Notes: generated by a model from the sequence alone, not told the origin. DNA of 57,120 nucleotides from Bacteriovorax sp. (GCA_014377485.1 JACMPM010000069.1:1-57120); one strand, 5' to 3'; shown: positions 8,389-16,910, counted from the first letter of the stretch. A program made the numbers and translations.

Positions 8389-8637
8389 GTGAAAATAGAT
8401 ATAGTTCAAGACGCGAAAGACCATACTTACACTATCGCTGTGAAAATCGATCAGTTTAAAACGCTAAGAGATTATGAAGTCATTCACAATCTTATCAATG
8501 CCATTTCACTTGATTTCGACCTCGACCCTGAGATTTCGGTCGAAGACTTAAAAAATATTGTCATTGAAGCCAGGAAGGAAGAAGCTGATGAAGTGACATG
8601 TGATATTGGACCTGAAGGAATCGACATCGAGTTTTAA
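8389..8637 (+). CDS. Small acidic hypothetical protein
   Basis: This 82-residue acidic protein starts at a GTG preceded by a strong ribosome binding site (GGAGGG at 8380-8385), which decides the start. It has no signal peptide, Cys pair or membrane helix. The pattern is a beta-alpha fold: a two-strand start, a helix around YEVIHNLINAIS, and a strand at the end (DIGPEGIDIEF). The family is not recognised. It ends two bases before the convergent CpaF gene. Confidence 0.6.
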   Translation: MKIDIVQDAKDHTYTIAVKIDQFKTLRDYEVIHNLINAISLDFDLDPEISVEDLKNIVIEARKEEADEVTCDIGPEGIDIEF

Positions 8638-8639
8638 TT

Positions 8640-9776
8640 CTACGCCGCTTCACCTTTTAATTTTTGATTATACCATTCTGGTGCCAAGAAGTTGCTTTTT
8701 GGAAATGGCAGTTTGTTGACAATAATGTCTTCGAAGAATGATGGTACATAATTACACGCTATCATCTCCCCGATATATTTTCCAGTCTCTTGATCTTTAC
8801 CTGTTTGAACCCATCTAAAAATATCGCGACAAATATAATTTCCATGCTTATCAATGCCTAGAATTTCTGAAATATGAGATGTTCTTCTACCACCATCATG
8901 CATACGTGTTACCTGAACAACTAATTGCATGGCCGAAGCAACCATTTTTCGAACCGCATCAGGTGGAATTTTTGTATCTCCCATCAGGCATAATGTCTCG
9001 AGTCTGGTGCAGGCATCTACAGGATTGTTGGCATGAACTGTCCCCATACTGCCATCGTGTCCAGTGTTCATTACTTGAATTAAGTCCAGTGCTTCTTCAC
9101 CTCGAACCTCTCCAACAATAATTCGGTCTGGGCGAAGTCTCATCGCTGACATAACGAGATCGCGAATACTAACTTCACTAACACCACGTTCAGCATCGGC
9201 CTTTCTAGTAACAAAATTTACAACATGATCGGCCTTAACTTGAAGTTCAGCTGAATCTTCAATAATGAGAAGTCGTTGGGTTTTGGGAATACGTGAGCCC
9301 AATACGTTGAGCATGGTAGTCTTTCCCGAACCTGTTCCGCCGGAAACAATAATATTTTTGCTCAAGAAAATACAAATATCTAAAAATCGCGCGGCATCTT
9401 TAGACAAAGATCCAAATGTTATTAAGTCATTTAAAGTTAATTTTTCTTTTGAAAATTTTCTGATCGCTGCGGTAGTTCCATTTCTGGCCATTGGAGGAAG
9501 AACAACTGCAATACGAGATCCATCTGGCAAAAAACCATCAAGCCTCGGATTATCTTTATCAATTCTTCTTCCAATTGACTGAGCAATCGCTCTCATTGCT
9601 GCAAGAAGTGCTTCTTCATTATGAAATTGAGCATCTGTTTTAAAAACTAGACCTTTTTTTTCCACGAAAATTTCTTTGGGACCATTGATCATAATTTCAG
9701 AAACGCCGGGATCCTCAAGGAGATCCTTTATTGGATAAAGAAACTGTTCAATTGCGTCCTTAAAAACTGATGACAT
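8640..9776 (-). CDS. cpaF: CpaF/TadA-type secretion ATPase
   Basis: The 378-residue product is a hexameric ATPase of the type II/IV secretion superfamily, which powers Tad/Flp pili in other bacteria. Visible parts are the N-terminal domain, the Walker A SGGTGSGKTT, the Asp box LLIIEDSAELQ, the Walker B region RPDRIIVGEVRGEEALDLIQ and the His box GSMGTVHAN. It lacks the extra N-terminal region seen in many CpaF proteins. No pilin, TadB/C or secretin gene is nearby. The only neighbour in the unit is the cupredoxin-like gene, which ends two bases upstream, so the two are coupled. Bdellovibrionota often hold several dispersed tad-type genes. Confidence 0.88.
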   Translation of the reverse strand: MSSVFKDAIEQFLYPIKDLLEDPGVSEIMINGPKEIFVEKKGLVFKTDAQFHNEEALLAAMRAIAQSIGRRIDKDNPRLDGFLPDGSRIAVVLPPMARNGTTAAIRKFSKEKLTLNDLITFGSLSKDAARFLDICIFLSKNIIVSGGTGSGKTTMLNVLGSRIPKTQRLLIIEDSAELQVKADHVVNFVTRKADAERGVSEVSIRDLVMSAMRLRPDRIIVGEVRGEEALDLIQVMNTGHDGSMGTVHANNPVDACTRLETLCLMGDTKIPPDAVRKMVASAMQLVVQVTRMHDGGRRTSHISEILGIDKHGNYICRDIFRWVQTGKDQETGKYIGEMIACNYVPSFFEDIIVNKLPFPKSNFLAPEWYNQKLKGEAA

Positions 9777-9778
9777 AA

Positions 9779-10330
9779 TTATTCACTCTTATTATCTAGA
9801 TCCATTACATCGCCCATGCCTTTTAAATCTTTGAGTTCGTCTTTTTTAATCTGTACCCATTCAGTCGGAGTGTCTTTTGGTTTCCAGATTTTAACTGTAT
9901 CTGACGCTAAACCACGTCTCATACTCTCATCTCTATCGGATGGTTTCTCTAAAACCATAACTCTTCCGCTAAATGTATTATTTGGACAGTTGAATTGAAA
10001 AACGCCTACCTTATCAAAGAAAGTTTCGGCCTCAACAATTTTTGCCTGGGCCGCTGTTGCATAAACATTTTTGTCGGGGATATTAAAACAGGCCGAATCC
10101 ACGCCAACTGCAGTGACAAAAAAACGAACTTTTTCTCCCTTAAAAACTACAAGCCTATTTGGAAAAAAACCGTCTTTACTAACAATGATCGCTTGTTCAC
10201 GGTATGGAACATCCAGACTTCTTTCTTTATTATAACTATCTTCCACGGCGAATGCCTGTGTATAAAAGGAAGTTGAAAAAATTAGTAGAGAAAATATTTT
10301 TCGCGTTTTAATAAAAACCTCGCCAGACAA
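9779..10330 (-). CDS. Secreted cupredoxin-like protein
   Basis: A signal peptide (KTRKIFSLLIFSTSFYTQAFA) is followed by one cupredoxin-type beta sandwich at about residues 40-130: VSKDGFFPNRLVVFKGEKVR, then VDSACFNIPDKN and VGVFQFNCPNNTFSGRVMVL. The layout is that of cytochrome oxidase subunit II-like domains, but the usual His ligands are absent and only two Cys remain, so copper binding is doubtful. The in-frame start at 10330 is a TTG without a ribosome binding site. A GAGG followed by an ATT codon at 10312 would begin the protein exactly at the signal peptide and is an alternative. It lies two bases upstream of cpaF and is probably in the same transcript. Confidence 0.65.
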   Translation of the reverse strand: MSGEVFIKTRKIFSLLIFSTSFYTQAFAVEDSYNKERSLDVPYREQAIIVSKDGFFPNRLVVFKGEKVRFFVTAVGVDSACFNIPDKNVYATAAQAKIVEAETFFDKVGVFQFNCPNNTFSGRVMVLEKPSDRDESMRRGLASDTVKIWKPKDTPTEWVQIKKDELKDLKGMGDVMDLDNKSE

Positions 10331-10385
10331 TAAAGTCTATTTTTAGGCTTGTCGGTATCTTAGCGAAAAACTTTAGTCGGATATA

Positions 10386-10778
10386 TTATTTCGATATTGA
10401 GCACTTTTTTGAACTTTCAAATGCCGCTTTTGAAATGGGTGATTTATTAAGAGTCAATTTGACCTCTGGAACATCCTTATATGAAACTAAGTCTATTTTT
10501 AGATCCCACTTACCTAGATTTTCTCCTTTAGCATCCTTAAAGATAAATCCACCTGCTGAAAAATCACTCTCTTCTAAAATAATTTTATCCGCTCCATTGC
10601 TATATGAATTCACTAACAGAAGTTGTTCTTCAGGAATAAAATTAAAAACATATTTATTCCCATCAATGACTTCTTCGAACTGGCAGTTAAAATATTTTGA
10701 ATTGGGAAGACGTGATTCTCCGCCTTTAAATGAACTACAACCAACTAATAAAAACGCCAATATCCAATTTTTTTTCAT
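10386..10778 (-). CDS. Small lipoprotein of unknown function
   Basis: The 130-residue product has a lipoprotein signal (MKKNWILAFLLVGCSS) with the lipobox Cys at residue 14. Two later Cys could form a disulfide. The mature part is beta-rich and resembles small envelope proteins without a named fold. AAAGG before the ATG supports the start. It lies upstream of the cupredoxin/cpaF pair on the same strand, separated by 55 bases, and is divergent from the 10906 gene. Confidence 0.65.
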   Translation of the reverse strand: MKKNWILAFLLVGCSSFKGGESRLPNSKYFNCQFEEVIDGNKYVFNFIPEEQLLLVNSYSNGADKIILEESDFSAGGFIFKDAKGENLGKWDLKIDLVSYKDVPEVKLTLNKSPISKAAFESSKKCSISK

Positions 10779-10905
10779 TCACTACCTTTTGAAATCACAC
10801 AATAAAACAATTACCTATCGGAAATTTTTATAAAAAATTAATCTAAAATCAAAAACAAACCGAAACAATCAGGTAATCTAATGTATTTAAGAAAAGGATA
10901 ATCTA

Positions 10906-12042
10906 TTGAAAGAGCGATATAAAATCTCAAAAATAATAGTAGTTATTGGGTTAGCCCTGCTAATTGGTCCATTTTCTACATGTTCTGCAGAAGGTTGCTT
11001 AGATTATTTTAAAAGAATCTTCTCCTACAAACCAAAAATTGAGACTGAATTCGATTTAAATAAACACCTAAATAATCGAGTCTTTATTGCAAATTATGCC
11101 AAGAAAAATGGCATACCTGTTTTCTTAAAACAAAACGATTCGGGAGAAGAAATTCCCGTCATTCTAGTCAATAGCAAATCATCAAAAAAATTAACTCAGT
11201 TTATAGATAATAGTTATGGTACCGAAGTTTCCCTCCAACCTAATTATGATAATGACCACGGACTTCTGCGTACAGGAAATACAATTATTGACGTCGACTC
11301 TCCTGGATATAGAGGTTACGGTGAAATTCACAAAACTGGATTAGCGTGGAAAGAATTTGAATCTTATATTTCAAGAAGAAAAAATGACTCCGGAGTTATC
11401 TTAGAAGTAACTTACCTGCTAACTCCTGAAGAAAAAAAAGCAATCGATTATTATCAGCGCATCAGGAGAGCAGCTATATTTCGAGTGAAGTTTGCCTTCA
11501 AAGGCGCTAAAACCGAAGATCACCCTTTTTTATTAAACACCGGTGGTGAACATTGTTTTATTTTCTGTAAAGCACAGGCCGTATCGAGCCATAATTCTGA
11601 ATTGCAATCAAAACTTAATTTTTTGGGATTAAAAAACATTGACGAGTTTTTTAAAAAACCAGAGGTTATTGCGAATATTGAAAAAATTAAAGAAATTGTT
11701 CTCAATACAAAACCAATGGACTTGAAACCTGAAATTCTAAAAGACGCGAAGATCATTAAGTCCTTCGATAATCTTTATCCTAAAGAAATTAAAACTGATG
11801 ATCAAAAATATGAATTCTTAAGATGGGTGATCTCCTACGAAGGATCAGACCGCTACACCCGAGTCTTAAAAGAATTAGGTGTATCAAGCGACTACGGAAT
11901 TAAAGATGCTAGTAATAAGCGAGTAAGTGCAATCTTGGTTTATGACGAAGCTGCAACTCCGGAAAATTTTAACAATGCCCAGTATTCAGCAAAAGGTGCT
12001 TTTACTCCTTGGCCGACTGGAATTCAAAAACCTGTGGAATAA
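10906..12042 (+). CDS. Secreted protein, possible permuted papain-like (LRAT/DUF4105-like) fold
   Basis: The 378-residue product starts at a TTG with AAAGGA seven bases before it, and has a signal peptide (hydrophobic residues about 8-22). I do not recognise a named family. H142 lies in GYRGYGEIHKTG. After a stretch reading VTYLLTPEEKKAIDYYQ, C217 lies in NTGGEHCFIFCKAQ. The order His, then a Lx-PEE helix, then a Cys at the start of a helix is what permuted papain-like families (NlpC/P60 relatives, LRAT, DUF4105) show, so a Cys peptidase or acyltransferase is a reasonable guess. The last 100 residues form a separate part. It is followed after 6 bases by the secreted CoA-transferase-like gene, and the two surely form one unit. 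Confidence 0.55.
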   Translation: MKERYKISKIIVVIGLALLIGPFSTCSAEGCLDYFKRIFSYKPKIETEFDLNKHLNNRVFIANYAKKNGIPVFLKQNDSGEEIPVILVNSKSSKKLTQFIDNSYGTEVSLQPNYDNDHGLLRTGNTIIDVDSPGYRGYGEIHKTGLAWKEFESYISRRKNDSGVILEVTYLLTPEEKKAIDYYQRIRRAAIFRVKFAFKGAKTEDHPFLLNTGGEHCFIFCKAQAVSSHNSELQSKLNFLGLKNIDEFFKKPEVIANIEKIKEIVLNTKPMDLKPEILKDAKIIKSFDNLYPKEIKTDDQKYEFLRWVISYEGSDRYTRVLKELGVSSDYGIKDASNKRVSAILVYDEAATPENFNNAQYSAKGAFTPWPTGIQKPVE

Positions 12043-12048
12043 TATTTT

Positions 12049-14337
12049 ATGATGAAGAAAACGTTACAAACATTTTCATTAATCTTTCTCTTAACGTTCT
12101 CTGCAATGGCCAACGACATTTGCGTGAACCTGGTAGAGAAATTAATTGCCAAGCAAAATGTTCATGGTTATGCCGAATCCGCACATCTTCTGACAAAATT
12201 AAAAAAGTTTGCTGATGACAACAAACTCCTTAACCAAGTTCTTGAAGTTGGACCAGGAGAAAGAAGAGTTGAAAGACTTTTTGTCGCCATCGATATGAAT
12301 GATGAAGAGATGGTTCAAAAATACTTAAAAGCTTTTAACTTAGAAGATAGTGAAAATCCTGTTTTGGCACTAGAATTTGGTTTTGAAGTTCAAAGCCAGT
12401 ATGTCACTGGAGTCCTTAGAACTTCACCAGATCCAACTGCTCCCATTTATAGATGGGGAAAAAAAGATTTACCAAGAAATCAATGGGCGCAAGACTGGAT
12501 GATAAAGGGCGGATTCAACCGCTACCCTGAAAGACTAAACAATCCAATTTGGGGATACTCTCATATTCTTGAGATCGATAAATCAGAGGCAAAAAATGTT
12601 AAACACTTTTTAGAAAATCCTCTCGAGAGAGGACCATGTAAATCTGATAACTGCGTTGCTTGGACTTCCAGTATTGAATTAGGTCTCACCAAACCCGATT
12701 CAACTACTGAAGAACGAAAATATCTCTTCAATGAACTTGGAGTCTCTAGGGCATCTGCACATTATGAAATCGGTCGCAGACTTATGCATGCCACCGACCA
12801 AAGACACTCGGGGGTTATAGTATTTGTAAACGGTGAAAAAGGGCGCGAAGCTTTTGCTAAAAATTTAAGAAATTTTTTACCTCCGGAACCACAAATCCCG
12901 TATACCAATATCATTAAGGGATTAGGCCATGACCCAAAAGGTGAATTAATGGCAGCGGTCGGACAAATTCCAGATGGTTCAAAAATTTTCTTTCCTATTG
13001 CTGCAGGTGCAAGCCCAGAGGCCATGAGTGCGATTATACAGAGGGCCGCCGAAGCTAAAAAAGGATTTGATATTTCTATTTTAGTTAATGGAATTAATGA
13101 ATCAACTTTGAGAAAAGGAGCAGAACTTCCCGGAGGTAAAATTCGTTTTAATTCACTGTTCGTTGGAAGTAGCATGCGTAAACTTCATAGCGAAGGAAAA
13201 ATAAATTATATTCCAGGTTATTTAAGTGATTTCCCTCGTTACATGCGCGACCCAAAAATGAAAGACTTTCAATACGATGTTATTGTGGTGAGAGTCAGTC
13301 CACCTAATGAAGAAGGCTTTCATTCTTTTGGCCCCAATTACGATATGATACATACTATTTTGGAAGCACACCCAAATATTAAAATTATAGCCGAAGTAAA
13401 TCCGAATATACCATTCACTGCTGGAGAAAATAAAATACACTCCAGTAAGATAACAGCAATGTTTAAAAGCACAGCCAAGCTTGCAGGCCCCCCAGTTGTT
13501 CCATTTACTGATGTCGAAAAAAATATAGGTAAATATTTAGGGGAATTAATTGAAAATGATTCAACTCTTCAAGTTGGTATTGGAAATATTTTTGGTGGAC
13601 TGGCAGATGGTTTACAAAGCGCCAATAGAACTAATTTAAAAATTTCAACAGAAATGTTTGGTGATGGTATGAAAGAGATCATGGAAAGAGGAATTGCAAC
13701 AAAAGCTGAAACTGGCTTTGCTTATGGATCAGAAGATCTTTATAAATGGCTCAATAAAAACAAAATTGTTCAATTTGTTTCAACAGAAAAAGTAAACGAT
13801 CCATCTCTCATCCAAAACACGGAGAAATTTCACGCAGTCAATACAGCACTTCAAGTTGATCTCAGGGGTTCTGCCAATGCTGAAATGGGGCCAGAAGGAC
13901 GCCTGAGCAGTCCTGGTGGACAAGTTGAATTTATGTCAGCAGCTTCAAGATCTAACGGTGGAAAATCCATCATTGCTATTAGATCAACAGCTAAAAACGG
14001 TGAATTCTCTACCATTGGACTTAATCTCTATGCAGGCAATGTTACAACTCCGGCGGAAAGTGTCCACTATGTAGTAACCGAATACGGAATAGCAATGCTC
14101 AAAGGAAAATCTGAATCAGAAAGAGCAATCTCCTTAATTAATATTGCACATCCTAAATTTCGAGCAGGATTAAGAGATAAGGCCGTTGAAGCAAATGTTC
14201 TTTCATCAGAAGATGCTGCACAGATAATTATAGATGTACCTGTCGTTGCCAATGTGAAAATCGAAAACTATCGCCACATTGCAAGTGAGAGTTCAATTTG
14301 GATGAAAATTTGGACCAAAATTGTAGAAATGTTTTAA
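12049..14337 (+). CDS. Secreted two-part protein: His...Cys N-domain plus acetyl-CoA hydrolase/transferase domain
   Basis: The 762-residue product starts with a clear signal peptide (KKTLQTFSLIFLLTFSAMAND). The region 22-290 has H172 (GYSHILEI) and C202 (SDNCVAW), an order seen in permuted papain-like enzymes. From about residue 300 to 745 it is a complete acetyl-CoA hydrolase/transferase module: YIPGYLSDFP, VVRVSPPNEEGFHSFG, TLQVGIGNIFGGLADGL, STEMFGDGMKEIMERG, QVDLRGSANAE, NGGKSIIAIRST and VHYVVTEYGIAMLKGKSESE. E535 in the STEMFGDG motif fits the catalytic Glu of 4-hydroxybutyrate CoA-transferase. Family members are cytoplasmic; here the module carries an export signal, although CoA is not expected in the periplasm. 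The domain may act on another thioester or only bind. It follows the 10906 gene by 6 bases. Confidence 0.75.
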   Translation: MMKKTLQTFSLIFLLTFSAMANDICVNLVEKLIAKQNVHGYAESAHLLTKLKKFADDNKLLNQVLEVGPGERRVERLFVAIDMNDEEMVQKYLKAFNLEDSENPVLALEFGFEVQSQYVTGVLRTSPDPTAPIYRWGKKDLPRNQWAQDWMIKGGFNRYPERLNNPIWGYSHILEIDKSEAKNVKHFLENPLERGPCKSDNCVAWTSSIELGLTKPDSTTEERKYLFNELGVSRASAHYEIGRRLMHATDQRHSGVIVFVNGEKGREAFAKNLRNFLPPEPQIPYTNIIKGLGHDPKGELMAAVGQIPDGSKIFFPIAAGASPEAMSAIIQRAAEAKKGFDISILVNGINESTLRKGAELPGGKIRFNSLFVGSSMRKLHSEGKINYIPGYLSDFPRYMRDPKMKDFQYDVIVVRVSPPNEEGFHSFGPNYDMIHTILEAHPNIKIIAEVNPNIPFTAGENKIHSSKITAMFKSTAKLAGPPVVPFTDVEKNIGKYLGELIENDSTLQVGIGNIFGGLADGLQSANRTNLKISTEMFGDGMKEIMERGIATKAETGFAYGSEDLYKWLNKNKIVQFVSTEKVNDPSLIQNTEKFHAVNTALQVDLRGSANAEMGPEGRLSSPGGQVEFMSAASRSNGGKSIIAIRSTAKNGEFSTIGLNLYAGNVTTPAESVHYVVTEYGIAMLKGKSESERAISLINIAHPKFRAGLRDKAVEANVLSSEDAAQIIIDVPVVANVKIENYRHIASESSIWMKIWTKIVEMF

Positions 14338-14346
14338 TTATACAAA

Positions 14347-14961
14347 CTAAATAGTAAGATCGTCAGCGTCTTTGCCTACAGGACGGCGCTGATCTACTGG
14401 TTTAATTGACTTCGTTTTTGGTGGGGCTTTGGCCGTTTTTAATTTTTTAAATTTTATCAGCAACTCTCCCGACTTATTTTCAAACTCTGGATTACTCTGA
14501 TCAACCTCTTGGGGAATGGCAAAAGTTCTTTCAAAATGAACTTTAGTAGAACGTCTAGATTTAGGATTTTTTATATCGACTGATTCAACATCACCCTTTA
14601 ATTTTATTTGTCCTTTTTCAATTTTTATATCGAGAGGTTTGTTTTTAATCTGTTTGATTTTAAGAACAAATATTTGATGTGTCGGAGTCTCACGCCAATC
14701 GTATTCACCAATCACTTCACTGGCATCACTTTCTGCGCCTGAACTAAAATTCTCTTTATCCATTTTTTTGATTAAGTCTTCAAATTTTTTATCAAAATTT
14801 TCAAAAGCAGAATCATTAAGAAGCGATTTGATCATCTCCTCCCGGGCCTTCATTATTTCATTTATCTGAAGTTGAACTTCTTGATTCGATTGGGCGTATG
14901 AACTAAAACTACTGGCCATGATTATAATAGCAAATATAAAGGAAAATCTTTTTTTATTCAT
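14347..14961 (-). CDS. Exported Hsp20/alpha-crystallin-like small heat shock protein
   Basis: The 204-residue product has a signal peptide (FSFIFAIIIMASSFSSYA), a helical charged segment (about 25-85) and a compact alpha-crystallin-like beta domain (about 90-175). The latter shows IKIEKGQIKLKGDV, VHFERTFAIPQEVD and GELLIKFKK, in the usual order with the FxRxFxLP hallmark. A Lys/Pro-rich tail follows. Small heat shock proteins hold unfolding proteins, normally in the cytoplasm; this one is predicted periplasmic. It converges with the CoA-transferase-like gene nine bases away. Confidence 0.7.
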   Translation of the reverse strand: MNKKRFSFIFAIIIMASSFSSYAQSNQEVQLQINEIMKAREEMIKSLLNDSAFENFDKKFEDLIKKMDKENFSSGAESDASEVIGEYDWRETPTHQIFVLKIKQIKNKPLDIKIEKGQIKLKGDVESVDIKNPKSRRSTKVHFERTFAIPQEVDQSNPEFENKSGELLIKFKKLKTAKAPPKTKSIKPVDQRRPVGKDADDLTI

Positions 14962-14984
14962 TTTATGATGACCTCATCAAAAAA

Positions 14985-15296
14985 CTAGAAATCAGCTAAT
15001 TTTATAATATTGTAAGCAGGTATTTCGTAAGGATGATTTTTTTTCAGAGCTATTACCACCTCTTTAATAACTGAATCTTCACAAACCATTTCAACTTTTA
15101 GCTCTCTTACTTCTTCTAATTCTCCGACTCTACCGACAGAAGGTTTAGCCCCCGCAAGAGCTCTGAACTGCCCCATGCCTAAGGTTTCAAACGAGCAGCG
15201 ATCATAATTTCCAATTTTTCCAGCACCAGCATGAAACATTGCTATCTTAACAAGTTCTGAAGCACTTTCAGGGACAAAAAAACATATTTTATACAC
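14985..15296 (-). CDS. NIF3/YqfO insert-like (PII/CutA-fold) protein
   Basis: This 103-residue protein corresponds to the ferredoxin-like insert domain of NIF3/YqfO proteins standing alone. KICFFVPESASELVKIAMF, HAGAGKIGNYDRCSFET and KKNHPYEIPAYNI match the start, the GxIGxYdxCSF loop and the HPYEeP end of that family. CutA and PII share this fold. No enzymatic activity is established for stand-alone versions; metal or small-molecule sensing is a guess. It sits between the Hsp20-like gene and the reductase gene on the same strand, with gaps of 23 and 42 bases. Confidence 0.8.
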   Translation of the reverse strand: MYKICFFVPESASELVKIAMFHAGAGKIGNYDRCSFETLGMGQFRALAGAKPSVGRVGELEEVRELKVEMVCEDSVIKEVVIALKKNHPYEIPAYNIIKLADF

Positions 15297-15338
15297 TTTA
15301 ATAACCTCATAACTTTTTCAACAGAACTCATATAGTTT

Positions 15339-16001
15339 TTAGATATTTAACATCTCTGAGTTCTCAATAATTGTTGAACCAGTTGTTTCACTAAAGATCG
15401 AGTCTGTCAGATATGCTGCCACTCTATGCGCTTCAATCCCTCGATATTTTTTTAAAGGACCGATCAAAGTTGTGCTTAGGAACGGAGAGATTTTTTTAAG
15501 AAAACGTTCGGCTCCTCTCACTTCACTACGTTCGCCTAGTATGAGAGAAGGGCGAATAATTGTTAGCTTAGAAAATTTCAAAGCGCTTAATGCCGCTTCC
15601 ATTTCCCCTTTAACCTGGTTATAAAAAAATGGTGATTTACTATCGGCACCTAAAGCTGATATTACGGCAAACTGCTTAGAACCAAATTTTTTTGAAAACT
15701 CTGCAACATTGATAACAAAATCCTTATCAACTTTTTTAAACGCTTCTTTATTCCCAGCTTTTTTTATAGTTGAACCCAATGAACATAAACCGGCATCTAT
15801 ACGATCAACACCGTAATCTGCTAAATCAACAGAATCCAGTAAATCAAGACTGCAGATGATTTGTATAATTTTTGGATTAGAAATATTTTGAGAGGTTCTA
15901 GAAACTAAAATAATTTTCCCAACACGAGCATCGCTTAATAAATTTTTAAGAGCAAAGCCCCCAACCAATCCGGAGCTGCCAGCAAGAATAATATTTTTCA
16001 C
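15339..16001 (-). CDS. NAD(P)-binding oxidoreductase (atypical SDR, HTATIP2/TIP30-like)
   Basis: The 220-residue product has a Rossmann fold with the dinucleotide loop AGSSGLVGG near the N-terminus and a conserved later part: FAVISALGADSKSPFFYNQVKGEMEAAL, LTIIRPSLILGERSE. The YNQVKGEME stretch holds the Tyr-x3-Lys pair. This matches small NAD(P)H-binding proteins related to TIP30, whose substrates are mostly unknown. I start it at the GTG at 16001, where GGGGGA precedes; the TTG at 16013 has no binding site. The strong inverted repeat at 16021-16052 lies just upstream. Confidence 0.75.
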   Translation of the reverse strand: MKNIILAGSSGLVGGFALKNLLSDARVGKIILVSRTSQNISNPKIIQIICSLDLLDSVDLADYGVDRIDAGLCSLGSTIKKAGNKEAFKKVDKDFVINVAEFSKKFGSKQFAVISALGADSKSPFFYNQVKGEMEAALSALKFSKLTIIRPSLILGERSEVRGAERFLKKISPFLSTTLIGPLKKYRGIEAHRVAAYLTDSIFSETTGSTIIENSEMLNI

Positions 16002-16020
16002 AAGATCCCCCAAATGAGAT

Positions 16021-16052
16021 AAGGCCCAACGAGAATGAACTCGTTGGGCCTT
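16021..16052 (-). terminator. Terminator after the FKBP lipoprotein gene
   Basis: A perfect 13-bp stem, AAGGCCCAACGAG (16021-16033) with CTCGTTGGGCCTT (16040-16052), has a 6-base loop. It lies 28 bases past the stop codon of the FKBP gene. The T-run after it on the minus strand is short and broken (ATCTCATTT), so termination may be partial. Confidence 0.65.
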
Positions 16053-16079
16053 ATGCTATCTTACTTAAAATCTAGTAAA

Positions 16080-16817
16080 CTATTTTTTCTTTGGAGCTGG
16101 AGCTGCATGACCAGGAGCTGCACCAGGTGCTGCTGCAGGAGCTGCTTCAATTCCTAGAAGTTCAACTTCAAATACTAGAGTCTCTCCACCACGAATTTTT
16201 GGAGGTGCACCAGCGTCTCCGTATGCAAGTTCAGAAGGAATAACAAATTTTGTTAATCCACCAACTTTCATAAGTTGAACACCTTCAGTCCATCCTTTGA
16301 TTACGCGATTAAGTGGGAAAGAAACTTCCTTTCCTCTTTCTCTTGAAGAATCAAATACTGTCCCGTCTGTTAGCGTTCCATGGTAGTGAACTTTTACAAT
16401 ATCAGTTTCTTTTGGAGTAACTCCAGTTCCGACTTTAAGGTGTTTGTACGCCATTCCAGAAGCAGTTTTAGTTGCTCCGTCTTTTACGAATTTATTAAGA
16501 AATTCTGCGCCTTTTTTCTTAACGTCGACAGATTGTTTCTCCATACGAGCTTTGAACATGTCTTGAATTTTTTGTTGGTATGCCATTGGATCAACTTTTT
16601 GTTTTTCACCTTTAGCTGCATCTTTTAAACCTGCTGCCAGAGAGTCAATCTCAGAGTCAGACATCGCAAGTTGAGTTAAACGAGATCCAAACATTGTTCC
16701 AATTGAATAAAATGTTTTTTCTTCTTCTGTTTTAGGATCTTTTCCTTTTGAACAACTAACAGCACTAAGTACTATTAAGCCAATAACAACTAAACTCGGT
16801 AGAACTTTGTTCTTCAT
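16080..16817 (-). CDS. FKBP-type peptidyl-prolyl isomerase, lipoprotein (FkpA/Mip-like)
   Basis: The 245-residue product folds proteins in the envelope by cis-trans isomerisation of prolyl bonds. It has a lipobox (VLSAVSC), a helical dimerisation region (about 30-115, starting YSIGTMFGSRL) and a full FKBP domain: VKVHYHGTLTDGTVFDSSRERG, FPLNRVIKGWTEGVQLMKVG, IPSELAYGDAGAPPKI, LVFEVELLGI. An Ala/Pro/Lys tail of about 25 residues follows. AAAGGA touches the first ATG at 16826 but stands nine bases before the ATG at 16817, which decides the start. Confidence 0.93.
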   Translation of the reverse strand: MKNKVLPSLVVIGLIVLSAVSCSKGKDPKTEEEKTFYSIGTMFGSRLTQLAMSDSEIDSLAAGLKDAAKGEKQKVDPMAYQQKIQDMFKARMEKQSVDVKKKGAEFLNKFVKDGATKTASGMAYKHLKVGTGVTPKETDIVKVHYHGTLTDGTVFDSSRERGKEVSFPLNRVIKGWTEGVQLMKVGGLTKFVIPSELAYGDAGAPPKIRGGETLVFEVELLGIEAAPAAAPGAAPGHAAPAPKKK

Positions 16818-16910
16818 TCTTTTCATTCCTTTGTAAAATTTGCTGATTAAATTTTATATCCCTATTACGTTAATGCCGAAGAGATTAAAGATCAAGTTAC
16901 CAAATACTTT

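Noticed and set aside
12762-13175. A 137-codon open frame on the minus strand inside the CoA-transferase-like gene
   Set aside because: It lies wholly within a gene with strong family motifs on the plus strand, has no ribosome binding site, and its composition is that of an antisense shadow.
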